This document shows, in pieces, positions 38,091-47,113 of a DNA stretch of 64,000 nucleotides. Under the pieces are notes generated by a model. The model was not told where the DNA came from. It was given only the letters and a program-made list of their open reading frames with translations, and did no database searches. Within the stretch, counting starts at the first letter, position 1; each line of letters begins with the position of its first letter. Both the position numbers and the translations under genes were made by a program. This stretch comes from Paludibacteraceae bacterium (GTDB taxonomy: Bacteria > Bacteroidota > Bacteroidia > Bacteroidales > Paludibacteraceae), in assembly GCA_905235505.1 (NCBI GenBank), contig CAJOMJ010000022.1:1-64000 (forward strand). Direction: 5' to 3'.

Positions 38091-39176
38091 TTATAGAAGT
38101 GAAACAAAGTCGTCAAACAAGAACTCGGTGTCAGTTGGTCCGCTGGCTGCCTCAGGGTGGAACTGTGCCGAGAACCAAGGTTTGGAAATATGACGGATAC
38201 CCTCATTGGAACCGTCGTTCATATTGGTGAAATATGGTTTCCAGTCTTGTGGAAGCGAATCGGCAGCCACAGCATAACCATGGTTCTGCGAAGTGATGAA
38301 GCAGCGATTGGTACCTTCCATGCGTACCGGCTGGTTGTGACTGCGGTGACCATACTTGAGTTTATATACATCGGCACCTGCCGCCTTGGCAAGTAGTTGG
38401 TTCCCCATACAGATTCCCATAAGTGGGCGAACCTTCTGATGTGCCAGAAAACTACGTATGTGCTCTACAGCGCAAGAACACGTATTGGGGTCGCCCGGAC
38501 CATTGGAGAGAAACAGACCGTCGAACTGCAACTCATTAAAGTCATAGTCCCAAGGTACACGTATCACTTCGATGTTCCTCTCCAAAAGATTGCGAATGAT
38601 ATTGTGCTTTACACCGCAATCCAACAATATCACTTTCTTGCCTGAACCTTGGGTGTAACGTATTACCTCGTGGCAAGATACCTGCTCTACGAAATTAACG
38701 TTTTCATACCGTGCATCTGCCACTTCTTCCGTAGTGTCATCCAAAAGCAGTTTGCCGGTCATCACTCCTTCCTCGCGAAGTATCTTGGTCAATTCCCGTG
38801 TATCAACACCTGTAATGGCGGGTATATGTTCTCTTTTAAGCCAGTCGGAGAGACTCTCTTTGGCATTCCAGTGGCTGTAGTCACCACTGTAGGAACTGAC
38901 GATGAGTGCCTTTACGTGTATCTTCTCACTCTCCATGAATGTAGCAAGACCATTGTCTGAGAAACTGAATGCAGGTACACCATAGTTACCTATAAGAGGA
39001 TAGGTGAGTACCAGCATTTGTCCTGCGTACGAAGGGTCTGTAAGACTCTCGGGATAACCGCTCATGGCAGTATTGAACACCACTTCCCCTGCAGTGGAGG
39101 CCTCATAGCCGAACGACTCGCCATGAAAGCACATTCCATTACTCAGTCGAAGTGTCATCTTGCGTTGTTGGTGCAT
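38091..39176 (-). CDS. carA: Carbamoyl-phosphate synthase small (glutaminase) subunit
   Basis: A 361-residue subunit supplying ammonia from glutamine to CarB. The N-terminal domain (LRLSNGMCFHGESFGYE, GEVVFNTAMSGYPESLTDPSY) is followed by a class I glutamine amidotransferase with LMGICMGNQLLAKAAG (nucleophile cysteine), SQNHGYAV and SAQFHPEAASGP. A second in-frame ATG at 39158 (MTLRLSNGM) is an alternative start that fits bacterial CarA slightly better. The gene is 66 nt downstream of purF, one of the wider gaps in the cluster, with no recognisable promoter. Confidence 0.95.
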   Translation of the reverse strand: MHQQRKMTLRLSNGMCFHGESFGYEASTAGEVVFNTAMSGYPESLTDPSYAGQMLVLTYPLIGNYGVPAFSFSDNGLATFMESEKIHVKALIVSSYSGDYSHWNAKESLSDWLKREHIPAITGVDTRELTKILREEGVMTGKLLLDDTTEEVADARYENVNFVEQVSCHEVIRYTQGSGKKVILLDCGVKHNIIRNLLERNIEVIRVPWDYDFNELQFDGLFLSNGPGDPNTCSCAVEHIRSFLAHQKVRPLMGICMGNQLLAKAAGADVYKLKYGHRSHNQPVRMEGTNRCFITSQNHGYAVAADSLPQDWKPYFTNMNDGSNEGIRHISKPWFSAQFHPEAASGPTDTEFLFDDFVSLL

Positions 39177-39242
39177 ATTGTGTTTGTTAATAGGTTTTGT
39201 TGATGTCGTTAGTAATCTTCAAACAGGAGTCACAGGCTCCGC

Positions 39243-41135
39243 TCAAATCTTCAAATCTTTATATGTCTCTTCTATATAACTTATGAAGGCTTCGTTGATA
39301 CGCCTTACACCACCCGGTGTGGGGTAGTCGCCGGTGAAGTACCAGTCTCCCTTATGATTCGGACAAGCGCTGTGTAGCCCTTCAAGCGTCTGGAAGACTA
39401 TTTGTATCTCCGATTTTACTTCTTTATGACGCAGCATCTGAGCCATCTTCGCCGATATGTCTTCTGCGGTGAATGGGGCATATATCTCTTTCACGTAGTT
39501 GACCATCTGTGAGGACTCGAGTTGCCGCTGTGCGATGCATTTGAGGTAGATATTATGAATGTATTCCCACTGCCCGTTTTCTATGAGCAACTCTATGGCG
39601 GCACGGAAAGCAATGAATTCGTGCATACTGCTCATGTCAATGCCATAATAGTCGGGATAACGTATCTGCGGAGAGGACGATACAAGCACCATCTTCTTTG
39701 GGTGCAATCGGTCGAGAATGCGGATTATACTCTCTTTGAGTGTCGTACCGCGTACTATACTGTCGTCAATGATTACGAGATTGTCAATACCTGCACGCAG
39801 TGAGCCGTAGGTAATATCATATACATGTGCCACAAGATTGTTGCGGCTCTTGCCTTCGGTGATGAATGTGCGCAGTTTGATGTCTTTATGCGCCACTTTC
39901 TCGCGCCTTACCCTGCAATTGGCAATTGTCTGTATTTCTTCCTCAGAGGGAGTCCTTCCAAGCGAAAGAAGTTGCTCAAGTTTGTTTCGGCAAAGATATT
40001 GCTCTATCGCCTCTGTCATACCATAGAACGCCACTTCGGCTGTGTTAGGAATGAAAGAGAAAACAGTGTTCTCCACGTCGTAGTCAATAGCGTCAAGTAT
40101 CTGTGGCATCAGGTTGCGCCCGAGTGCCTTGCGCTCCTGATATATGTCAGCGTCAGAACTGCGTGAGAAATATATTCTTTCAAAAGAGCATGCCGTTATC
40201 TTCTCTGCAGGTGGTAGAATGTTGCTTAACCGCCACTGCCCGTTTTGCCCTATTATGATTGCCTGCCCGGGTTGAAGCTCGTGAATGTCGGTTATCTCAA
40301 GGTCGAAGGCTGTCTGAATAACCGGTCTTTCGCTCGCAATAACCACTTTCTCCTCGTCAATATAATAGAAGGCAGTACGAATGCCCCACGGGTCGCGCAG
40401 TGCAAAGGCTTCTCCGCTGCCAGTCATTCCGGAGATGACATATCCTCCGTCCCATAGAGAACTTGACTCCTTGAGAATATTCTCCACGCAGATGTTTTCT
40501 TCTATAAACTGCGTGATGTCCATTCCGCTAAGTCCTTTCTCTTGGGCAATGGCAAAGAGACGCTCGCTCTCGCGGTCCAGGCGGTGACCTATCTGTTCAA
40601 GAATGATGTATGTATCACTATAGATTCTCGGGTGCTGCCCTTTGGAGGTGAGGTCGGCAAATATCTCGTCAACATTGGTCATGTTGAAGTTGCCACACAG
40701 GCAGATGTTTCTTGCACGCCAGTTGTTACGACGCAGGAATGGATGAACGTATGATAGTCCGTTCTTTCCCGTGGTCGAATAGCGGAGGTGACCCATGTAT
40801 ATCTCTCCTGCAAAAGGAATATGTCGCGCAGCATAAAGTGTATCTGACGAATTATCCCGATAGGCATTTATTTTTGCATTTACGGCATCGAAGATCTCGT
40901 TAATGGCACTGCTCCCTTCTGCACGCTCGCGAAACATATACTCCTCGCCCGCCTGTGCCTCCATCTTGAGACAGGCAAGACCTGCTCCTTCCTGACCGCG
41001 GTTACGCTCTTTTTCCATCATCAGATACAACTGGTTCAGACCATAGGTCCACGAACCGTATTTATTTTGGAAATATGATAGCGGTTTCAGTAACCGTATC
41101 ATGGCAATGCCGCACTCGTGTTTAATAGTTTCCAT
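39243..41135 (-). CDS. purF: Amidophosphoribosyltransferase
   Basis: A 630-residue enzyme, longer than the roughly 500 residues of E. coli PurF. It catalyses the committed step of purine synthesis, PRPP plus glutamine to phosphoribosylamine. The nucleophile is Cys8 (HECGIA), so a seven-residue propeptide must be removed. The glutaminase domain shows GHLRYSTTG and LCGNFN, and the phosphoribosyltransferase domain has the PRPP loop VIIDDSIVRGTTLK. The extra length lies in the C-terminal half and C-terminus, as in the long form I associate with Bacteroidales. Gap of 29 nt to purA. Confidence 0.93.
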   Translation of the reverse strand: METIKHECGIAMIRLLKPLSYFQNKYGSWTYGLNQLYLMMEKERNRGQEGAGLACLKMEAQAGEEYMFRERAEGSSAINEIFDAVNAKINAYRDNSSDTLYAARHIPFAGEIYMGHLRYSTTGKNGLSYVHPFLRRNNWRARNICLCGNFNMTNVDEIFADLTSKGQHPRIYSDTYIILEQIGHRLDRESERLFAIAQEKGLSGMDITQFIEENICVENILKESSSLWDGGYVISGMTGSGEAFALRDPWGIRTAFYYIDEEKVVIASERPVIQTAFDLEITDIHELQPGQAIIIGQNGQWRLSNILPPAEKITACSFERIYFSRSSDADIYQERKALGRNLMPQILDAIDYDVENTVFSFIPNTAEVAFYGMTEAIEQYLCRNKLEQLLSLGRTPSEEEIQTIANCRVRREKVAHKDIKLRTFITEGKSRNNLVAHVYDITYGSLRAGIDNLVIIDDSIVRGTTLKESIIRILDRLHPKKMVLVSSSPQIRYPDYYGIDMSSMHEFIAFRAAIELLIENGQWEYIHNIYLKCIAQRQLESSQMVNYVKEIYAPFTAEDISAKMAQMLRHKEVKSEIQIVFQTLEGLHSACPNHKGDWYFTGDYPTPGGVRRINEAFISYIEETYKDLKI

Positions 41136-41164
41136 GCTGGTAGGGGTTTCTTTCGGAGAGTATG

Positions 41165-42421
41165 TTATCTGACAATAGTCTCATCCCGATTTGGACCTAC
41201 GGAAATGATGTCCACTTTGACACCTGTCTGCTCCTCAATAAAGAGTATGTACTGCTTCAGCTCTTCCGGCAACTCTGAGAAACTGCGGCATGCGGTGATG
41301 TCGGTCTTCCAACCTTTGAACTCCTTATATACTGGCACTATCCCCTCCTCTTCAGCATCGTAGGGGAAATAGTCTAATTCTTTGCCGTCCTTTGTCTTGT
41401 AAGCAACGCATACCTTGATGGTATCAAACTCGTCAAGTACATCACTTTTCATCATGATAAGGCTGGTAGCAGCATTCATCATCACCGTATATTTGAGTGC
41501 TACAAGGTCGAGCCAACCGCAGCGGCGCGGGCGACCTGTGGTTGCCCCGTATTCATGTCCGAGGCGGCGTAGTGTCTCGCCTGTCTCGTCGAACAACTCC
41601 GTTGGGAACGGTCCTGCACCCACGCGTGTGCAGTATGCCTTGAAAATACCATATACATTACCTATATGGGCAGGTGCTACTCCCAGACCTGTGCAGGCTC
41701 CGGCACATAATGTGTTGGAAGAGGTGACAAACGGATATGAACCGAAGTCAACATCAAGCAATGAACCTTGGGCACCCTCCGCAAGTATGGTCTTGTCTTC
41801 CTGCAGCCATTTGTTTACAACCATCTCGTTGTCCACTATGCGGAAGTTCTTCAGCTGTTCTGCTGCATACAGCCATGCCGAGTCATCTACAGGCTCACTG
41901 ATTCCTAACTGGGCATAATGTTGTGAGAGGAGAGCATGATAGCGTTCCATAAAGTCCTCACGAAGCAAGTCCCCGACTCTAAGCCCGTTACGCGCAATCT
42001 TGTCGGTGTAAGCCGGTCCTATACCTTTGCCGGTTGTACCCACTTTCTTTTGTCCTTTTGCTTTCTCCGAAGCGGCATCAAGCATGCGGTGGGTAGGAAG
42101 AATGAGGTGTGCACGCTTGGAAATAAGCAGGTGCGAGTGCACATCTACACCCATCTGTTCTATGTCGTGGATTTCCTCCATCAGAATGATAGGGTCAATA
42201 ACCACACCATTGCCTATTATATTCTGTGCATCCGTGCGGAAAATGCCAGAAGGCACAGTATGCAACACAAAACTCTTGTCAGAGAAATAAATCGAGTGCC
42301 CTGCATTCGGACCGCCTTGGAATCGTGCCACTACATCGTAATGGGGAGTGAGTACATCCACTATTTTTCCTTTGCCTTCGTCACCCCACTGAAGACCAAG
42401 TACTACATCAAGTTTTTTCAT
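41165..42421 (-). CDS. purA: Adenylosuccinate synthetase
   Basis: A 418-residue GTP-dependent ligase joining aspartate to IMP, the first step from IMP to AMP. Signature GLQWGDEGKGKIVD is at residues 9-22, followed by FQGGPNAGH, GTTGKGIGPAYTDK, EGAQGSLLDVDFGSYPFVTSS, and the C-terminal TGRPRRCGWLDLVALKY. Full length. It is preceded by purB at 24 nt, so the two AMP-forming enzymes are adjacent. Confidence 0.97.
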   Translation of the reverse strand: MKKLDVVLGLQWGDEGKGKIVDVLTPHYDVVARFQGGPNAGHSIYFSDKSFVLHTVPSGIFRTDAQNIIGNGVVIDPIILMEEIHDIEQMGVDVHSHLLISKRAHLILPTHRMLDAASEKAKGQKKVGTTGKGIGPAYTDKIARNGLRVGDLLREDFMERYHALLSQHYAQLGISEPVDDSAWLYAAEQLKNFRIVDNEMVVNKWLQEDKTILAEGAQGSLLDVDFGSYPFVTSSNTLCAGACTGLGVAPAHIGNVYGIFKAYCTRVGAGPFPTELFDETGETLRRLGHEYGATTGRPRRCGWLDLVALKYTVMMNAATSLIMMKSDVLDEFDTIKVCVAYKTKDGKELDYFPYDAEEEGIVPVYKEFKGWKTDITACRSFSELPEELKQYILFIEEQTGVKVDIISVGPNRDETIVR

Positions 42422-42445
42422 ATATTTTCCTTATTATAATGATTT

Positions 42446-43744
42446 TCAGTCTTTAATGCCGCATTTGCCAAACAGGTAATCCACATTCTTCATGTAATAG
42501 TCTATAGTAAAGCAGTCGTCAATCTCTTTCGTTGTGAGATGTTGACATATCTGTTCGCTTTGCTTTACATGGTCAATGAACTCACCGCCTTCCATCAGCG
42601 TCTTCATTGCCAGTGGTTGCACCATATCGTAGGCGGTTTCGCGCACGAGCCCTTTGGCTATGAGAGCATTCATCACCCGTTGTGAGAATATGACACCGTG
42701 AGTGAGGTAGATATTCTTCAACATGTTTTCCGGATAGACTACAAGATTCTTGAGTATGCCGGTAAGGCGGTTCAGCATGTAGTCAAGCAGCATGGTTGCA
42801 TCGGGTAGCACTATGCGCTCGGTGGAAGAGTGCGAGATGTCTCTTTCGTGCCATAGAGCGATGTTCTCGTTGGCTGTAAGCATATATCCGCGCATCACTC
42901 TTGCGCAACCGCATATATTCTCACTCCCTATCGGATTACGCTTGTGAGGCATGGCAGAAGAACCTTTCTGACCCTTGCTGAAGGCTTCTTCCACTTCGCG
43001 TACCTCTTGCCGCTGCATATTGCGTATCTCAAGGGCAATCTGTTCGAGAGAAGAGGCAATGAGAGAGAGTACACTCAGATAGAAGGCGTGACGGTCCCGC
43101 TGAAGCACCTGAGTGGCAATATTGACCGACTCGATGCCCAGATGCGAACATACATAGTCTTGTATCTCAGGCGGGATATTGGCAAAGTTGCCTACAGCAC
43201 CGCTCAGTTTCCCTGCCTCTACACCCTTGGCAGCCTGCTCAAACCTCTCAGTATTGCGCTTCAACTCTTCGAGCCACAAGAGCCACTTTAACCCGAAAGA
43301 ACTTATATCGGCATGCATGCCGTGTGTGCGCCCTATGACAGGAGTATATTTGAACTCCATGGCACGTTGCTCAAGTACCTTCTTCAACTCTGCCAGATCC
43401 TGACGGAGAATAACATTTGCCTGATGAAGAAGGTAGCCGTTGGCAGTATCAACCACATCAGTAGAAGTGAGTCCGTAGTGCACCCACTTGCGTTCTTCTC
43501 CTAACGACTCGCTTACGGTGCGGGTGAATGCAACTACATCATGATGTGTGGTCTCCTCTATCTCGTGAATACGGTTTACATTAAACCGTGCCTTCTGACG
43601 CAACAGGCTTATGTCCTCCTTTGGAATAACTCCGAGTTCTGACCATGCTTCGGCAGCAAGCAACTCCACCTCAAGGTAGGCGTTGAATTTGTTCTCTTCG
43701 GTCCAAATCTGCCGCATCTGCGGGCGTGAATAGCGTTCTATCAT
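42446..43744 (-). CDS. purB: Adenylosuccinate lyase
   Basis: A 432-residue fumarase/aspartase-superfamily enzyme, of the B. subtilis-like length. It cleaves fumarate from SAICAR and from adenylosuccinate, serving both the IMP and AMP branches. Conserved blocks are HYGLTSTDVVDT, GRTHGMHADISSFG, GAVGNFAN and the signature GSSAMPHKRNPIGSENI. The catalytic H and S positions are present. Full length, 15 nt after purT. Confidence 0.97.
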   Translation of the reverse strand: MIERYSRPQMRQIWTEENKFNAYLEVELLAAEAWSELGVIPKEDISLLRQKARFNVNRIHEIEETTHHDVVAFTRTVSESLGEERKWVHYGLTSTDVVDTANGYLLHQANVILRQDLAELKKVLEQRAMEFKYTPVIGRTHGMHADISSFGLKWLLWLEELKRNTERFEQAAKGVEAGKLSGAVGNFANIPPEIQDYVCSHLGIESVNIATQVLQRDRHAFYLSVLSLIASSLEQIALEIRNMQRQEVREVEEAFSKGQKGSSAMPHKRNPIGSENICGCARVMRGYMLTANENIALWHERDISHSSTERIVLPDATMLLDYMLNRLTGILKNLVVYPENMLKNIYLTHGVIFSQRVMNALIAKGLVRETAYDMVQPLAMKTLMEGGEFIDHVKQSEQICQHLTTKEIDDCFTIDYYMKNVDYLFGKCGIKD

Positions 43745-43759
43745 GTCTTGTGAAGTTTG

Positions 43760-44944
43760 TTATAGGCATTTGATATCTAATTTGTTGTATGCACGCTCTG
43801 CCTTTTGCATTGCATGCTCCACTGTGTCGGCGGTGGCGAGAATGACTCCCATACGGCGATGCCCCTTTATCTGAGGTTTGCCAAACAGACGTATCTGCAC
43901 ACCCTCCTCCTGTAGCACCTCGTCAATATTGCCGAATACTACTTCGTTGGTGTCACCTTCCACTACTATTGCCTTTGAGGCGGATGGTCCGCGGAAGAAG
44001 ATGTCAGGAATAGGCAATCCAAGCACCGCACGTGCGTGAATGGCAAACTCCGACAAGTCCTGCGAAATCATGGTTACCATACCCGTGTCATGCGGACGCG
44101 GTGACACTTCACTGAATATTACGTCATCTCCGCATATAAACATCTCTACACCGAAGATTCCGTATCCCCCGAGTGCATCAGTGATAGCCTTTGCTATGTC
44201 GTGTGCTTTCTGCAGTGCGACATCGCTCATCTGCTGCGGCTGCCATGACTCGCGATAGTCTCCGTTCACCTGGTGGTGACCTATGGGCTTTAGCATGGTA
44301 GTGCCGCCTGAGTGGCGCACAGTGAGGAGAGTTATCTCATAGTCGAAGTTTACAAAACCTTCCACTATCACCCTTCCGGCACCGGCACGCCCGCCCTCTT
44401 GGGAGCAGTGCCATGCAGTGTCAATGTCTGCCTCGCTCTTGACTACCGATTGTCCGTGACCCGACGAACTCATAATAGGCTTTACAACGCATGGAATACC
44501 TATTTCCTCTACTGCTGCACGGAACTGCTCGTAGTTGTCTGCAAAGCGGTAAGTGGCAGTGGGGAGATGCAACTCCTCGGCTGCAAGGCGGCGTATCGCC
44601 TCTCTGTTCATGGTAAGAAAGGCTGCCTTGGCTGTGGGAATGACGTGAAATCCCTGCTTCTCCAGTTCTATCAGAGCCGGGGTCGCTATGGCTTCTACCT
44701 CGGGAATAATCACAGTAGGTTGTTCCTTTAGAATAACTTCTTTGAGTGCATCTGCGTCAAGCATGTTGATGACGTATGACCGATGAGCCACTTGCATGGC
44801 AGGGGCATTCTGATAGCGGTCAACGGCTATCACTTCAACTCCGTAACGCTGGAGTTCGAGAGCTACTTCTTTCCCAAGTTCTCCTGAGCCGCACAAGAGT
44901 GCACGTGTGGCGGACGGAGTGAGAGGTGTTCCAATACGTGTCAT
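43760..44944 (-). CDS. purT: Formate-dependent phosphoribosylglycinamide formyltransferase
   Basis: A 394-residue ATP-grasp enzyme that makes FGAR from GAR, formate and ATP. Motifs include [69 protein letters not shown] and the C-terminal [14 protein letters not shown]. It replaces folate-dependent PurN, which is absent from this cluster. FolD-derived 10-formyl-THF would therefore be used here for PurH. Gap of 28 nt to purD/folD. Confidence 0.96.
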   Translation of the reverse strand: MTRIGTPLTPSATRALLCGSGELGKEVALELQRYGVEVIAVDRYQNAPAMQVAHRSYVINMLDADALKEVILKEQPTVIIPEVEAIATPALIELEKQGFHVIPTAKAAFLTMNREAIRRLAAEELHLPTATYRFADNYEQFRAAVEEIGIPCVVKPIMSSSGHGQSVVKSEADIDTAWHCSQEGGRAGAGRVIVEGFVNFDYEITLLTVRHSGGTTMLKPIGHHQVNGDYRESWQPQQMSDVALQKAHDIAKAITDALGGYGIFGVEMFICGDDVIFSEVSPRPHDTGMVTMISQDLSEFAIHARAVLGLPIPDIFFRGPSASKAIVVEGDTNEVVFGNIDEVLQEEGVQIRLFGKPQIKGHRRMGVILATADTVEHAMQKAERAYNKLDIKCL

Positions 44945-44972
44945 AATAGAAGAACAGTTTGATATGGTTTAT

Positions 44973-47087
44973 TTATTTGATATTGTTCCTTTGTTTGTAG
45001 CATTGCAGGGTGTTTTCAAGCAGCATGGCTATAGTCATTGGTCCTACGCCGCCGGGTACGGGTGTGATATAGGAGGCAAGAGGTCTTACCTTTTCATAAT
45101 CTACATCACCGTACAGCTTGCCGTCAGTGTCACGGTTGATACCTACATCTATTACCACTGCACCTTGCTTTACATGCTGTGGACCTATACAATGTTTCTT
45201 GCCTACCGCAACCACGAGAATATCAGCCATGCGGGTAATGCTCTCAAGGTCTTTCGTGTGCGAGTGTGCCATGATGACTGTGGCATTCTGGTCAAGCAGC
45301 AGTTTGGCTATGGGTTTGCCTACTATATTGCTTCTCCCTACCACTACTGCCACCTTGCCGTCCAACTGTATGTTTTCCGACTTGAGCATATACATTATGC
45401 CTTGCGGCGTGCAAGGTACGAGTCCCGGCTTCCCGTTCCATAACTCTGCCACATTGAGCGGGTGAAAGGCATCCACATCTTTCTCAGGCGCAATGGCGTT
45501 GATTACATTGTCAGGGTTGATATGCTTGGGCAGTGGCAGTTGTACGAGTATGCCGTCAATCGTGCTGTCTTGGTTGAGAGTCTCTATGTGTTGCAGCAGT
45601 TCCTGCTCCGTAGCAGATTCAGGCAGTGCAACAAGATGACTCTGAATACCCGTTGCAGCACAGGCTTTGATTTTCCCGTTTACATAAGTCTTGCTTGCAG
45701 GGTTCTCGCCCACAAGGATGACTGCCAGAGCCGGAGCACGGTTGCCTGCATTTGTCAACTGTTCGACCTGCCTGTGCAATTCCTCTTTTATCTGCTGCGA
45801 CATCAGTTTGCCGTCAAGTATCACAGGTTGCTGTGTCCTGTCAAGAGCCTGATGTGCAATATCGTTTCTGTAGAACAGGTTAGGGCAGTGAATCTGCGGC
45901 AGTTGCCCATAGACCTGTCTGTGTGCTTCAACAATGCTGTCTGCTACGGCTACCGCCATCATCACGCGCCCTCCGGCTGTCAGCAGTTGTCCGTTCTCCT
46001 GCTTGGTGCCCATGTGGTAGATTATACCCTCGAAACTTTCGGCTCCGGTAATGACTGCCCCCTTGTCGTAATGCCCGGGGTAACCTTTTGAGGCAAGTAC
46101 CACACCGAGTGCCGCTTTCTTGCTCCAACTCAAAGAGGGGAGTTCTCCGCCTGTGGCTACATTGTAGAGCATAGGATAGATATCCGACTCGAGCAGTGGC
46201 AATACCACTTCTGTCTCGGGGTCACCGAAGCGGGCATTGAATTCAATCACTTTTATACCGTCTTTGGTCTTCATCAATCCCCCGTAGAGTACGCCTGAAA
46301 GCGGGCAACCTTCGTCAGCCATCAGGTCTGCCACAGGTTGTATTATATGTTCTATGGCGAACTGCTCATCCTCTTTGGTAATGAATGGCAGTGGGGTATA
46401 TGCGCCCATGCCGCCGGTGTTAGGTCCTTTGTCGTTGTCGAAGGCGCGTTTATGGTCTTGTGCAGGAGGCATGGCAACCACCTGTCTGCCGCTTACAAAG
46501 CACATCAGTGAGAACTCGGGGCCTTCAAGATAATCTTCTATTATCACCTTGTCGCTACCGAAGGTGTTGTTTGCCAGCATGTCTTGCAAGGCAGCCTTGG
46601 CTTCTTCAATGGTGCCTGCCACTACTACGCCTTTGCCTGCCGCTAACCCGTCGTACTTGATTACTGCCGGTAGTGGACGCGAAACAACATATTGCAGTGC
46701 CTCGTCATAGTCGGTGAAAGGACGATAGGCTGCCGTAAGTACACCCGCCTTCTGCATTACCACTTTGGCGAACGACTTGCTCGACTCTATTCTTGTGGCA
46801 CTCTTCGTATGTCCGAATATGGCAAGACCCGCTTTCCTGAACTCGTCAACTATACCCATGGCGAGCGGTACTTCGGGTCCGACCACGGTGAGGTCGATAT
46901 GCTTCTCTATTGCCCAATCGCGCAATGTTTCTATGTCTGTCTCTTTGCAGGGTACGGGTTCCGCCAACTGTGCAATACCCGGGTTGCCCTGTGCGCAGTA
47001 TATCTTACCGACAGACGGTGAACGGTGCAGGGCATCTACGATGGCGTGACATCTGCCGCCCGAACCTATGACAAGTACTGATTTCAT
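44973..47087 (-). CDS. purD/folD: Bifunctional PurD-FolD fusion: GAR synthetase plus methylene-THF dehydrogenase/cyclohydrolase
   Basis: One uninterrupted 704-codon frame holds two whole enzymes. Residues 1 to about 418 are phosphoribosylamine-glycine ligase (VLVIGSGGRCHAIVDAL, VVGPEVPLAMGIVDEF, KYDGLAAGKGVVVA, GPNTGGMGAYTPLPF, EFNARFGDPETEVVLPLL). From about residue 423 (VILDGKLMSQQIKEEL, Met429) to the end is a full FolD of about 281 residues (NPASKTYVNGKIKACAATGI, DGILVQLPLPKHI, DVDAFHPLNVAELW, PCTPQGIMYML, VVVGRSNIVGKPIA, TPVPGGVGPMTIAMLLENT). The FolD catalytic Lys in YVNGKIKAC is present. PurD makes GAR; FolD makes 10-formyl-THF, used by PurH encoded just upstream. Both active sites look intact. 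E. coli encodes the two separately, and the junction shows no frameshift. Confidence 0.95.
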   Translation of the reverse strand: MKSVLVIGSGGRCHAIVDALHRSPSVGKIYCAQGNPGIAQLAEPVPCKETDIETLRDWAIEKHIDLTVVGPEVPLAMGIVDEFRKAGLAIFGHTKSATRIESSKSFAKVVMQKAGVLTAAYRPFTDYDEALQYVVSRPLPAVIKYDGLAAGKGVVVAGTIEEAKAALQDMLANNTFGSDKVIIEDYLEGPEFSLMCFVSGRQVVAMPPAQDHKRAFDNDKGPNTGGMGAYTPLPFITKEDEQFAIEHIIQPVADLMADEGCPLSGVLYGGLMKTKDGIKVIEFNARFGDPETEVVLPLLESDIYPMLYNVATGGELPSLSWSKKAALGVVLASKGYPGHYDKGAVITGAESFEGIIYHMGTKQENGQLLTAGGRVMMAVAVADSIVEAHRQVYGQLPQIHCPNLFYRNDIAHQALDRTQQPVILDGKLMSQQIKEELHRQVEQLTNAGNRAPALAVILVGENPASKTYVNGKIKACAATGIQSHLVALPESATEQELLQHIETLNQDSTIDGILVQLPLPKHINPDNVINAIAPEKDVDAFHPLNVAELWNGKPGLVPCTPQGIMYMLKSENIQLDGKVAVVVGRSNIVGKPIAKLLLDQNATVIMAHSHTKDLESITRMADILVVAVGKKHCIGPQHVKQGAVVIDVGINRDTDGKLYGDVDYEKVRPLASYITPVPGGVGPMTIAMLLENTLQCYKQRNNIK

Positions 47088-47113
47088 ATTGTGCTTTTAT
47101 TGTTCTGTTTGCG

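Noticed and set aside
38072..38206. Longer carB start inside carA
   Set aside because: The extra residues have no family match, and ATG 38071 gives the normal N-terminus.
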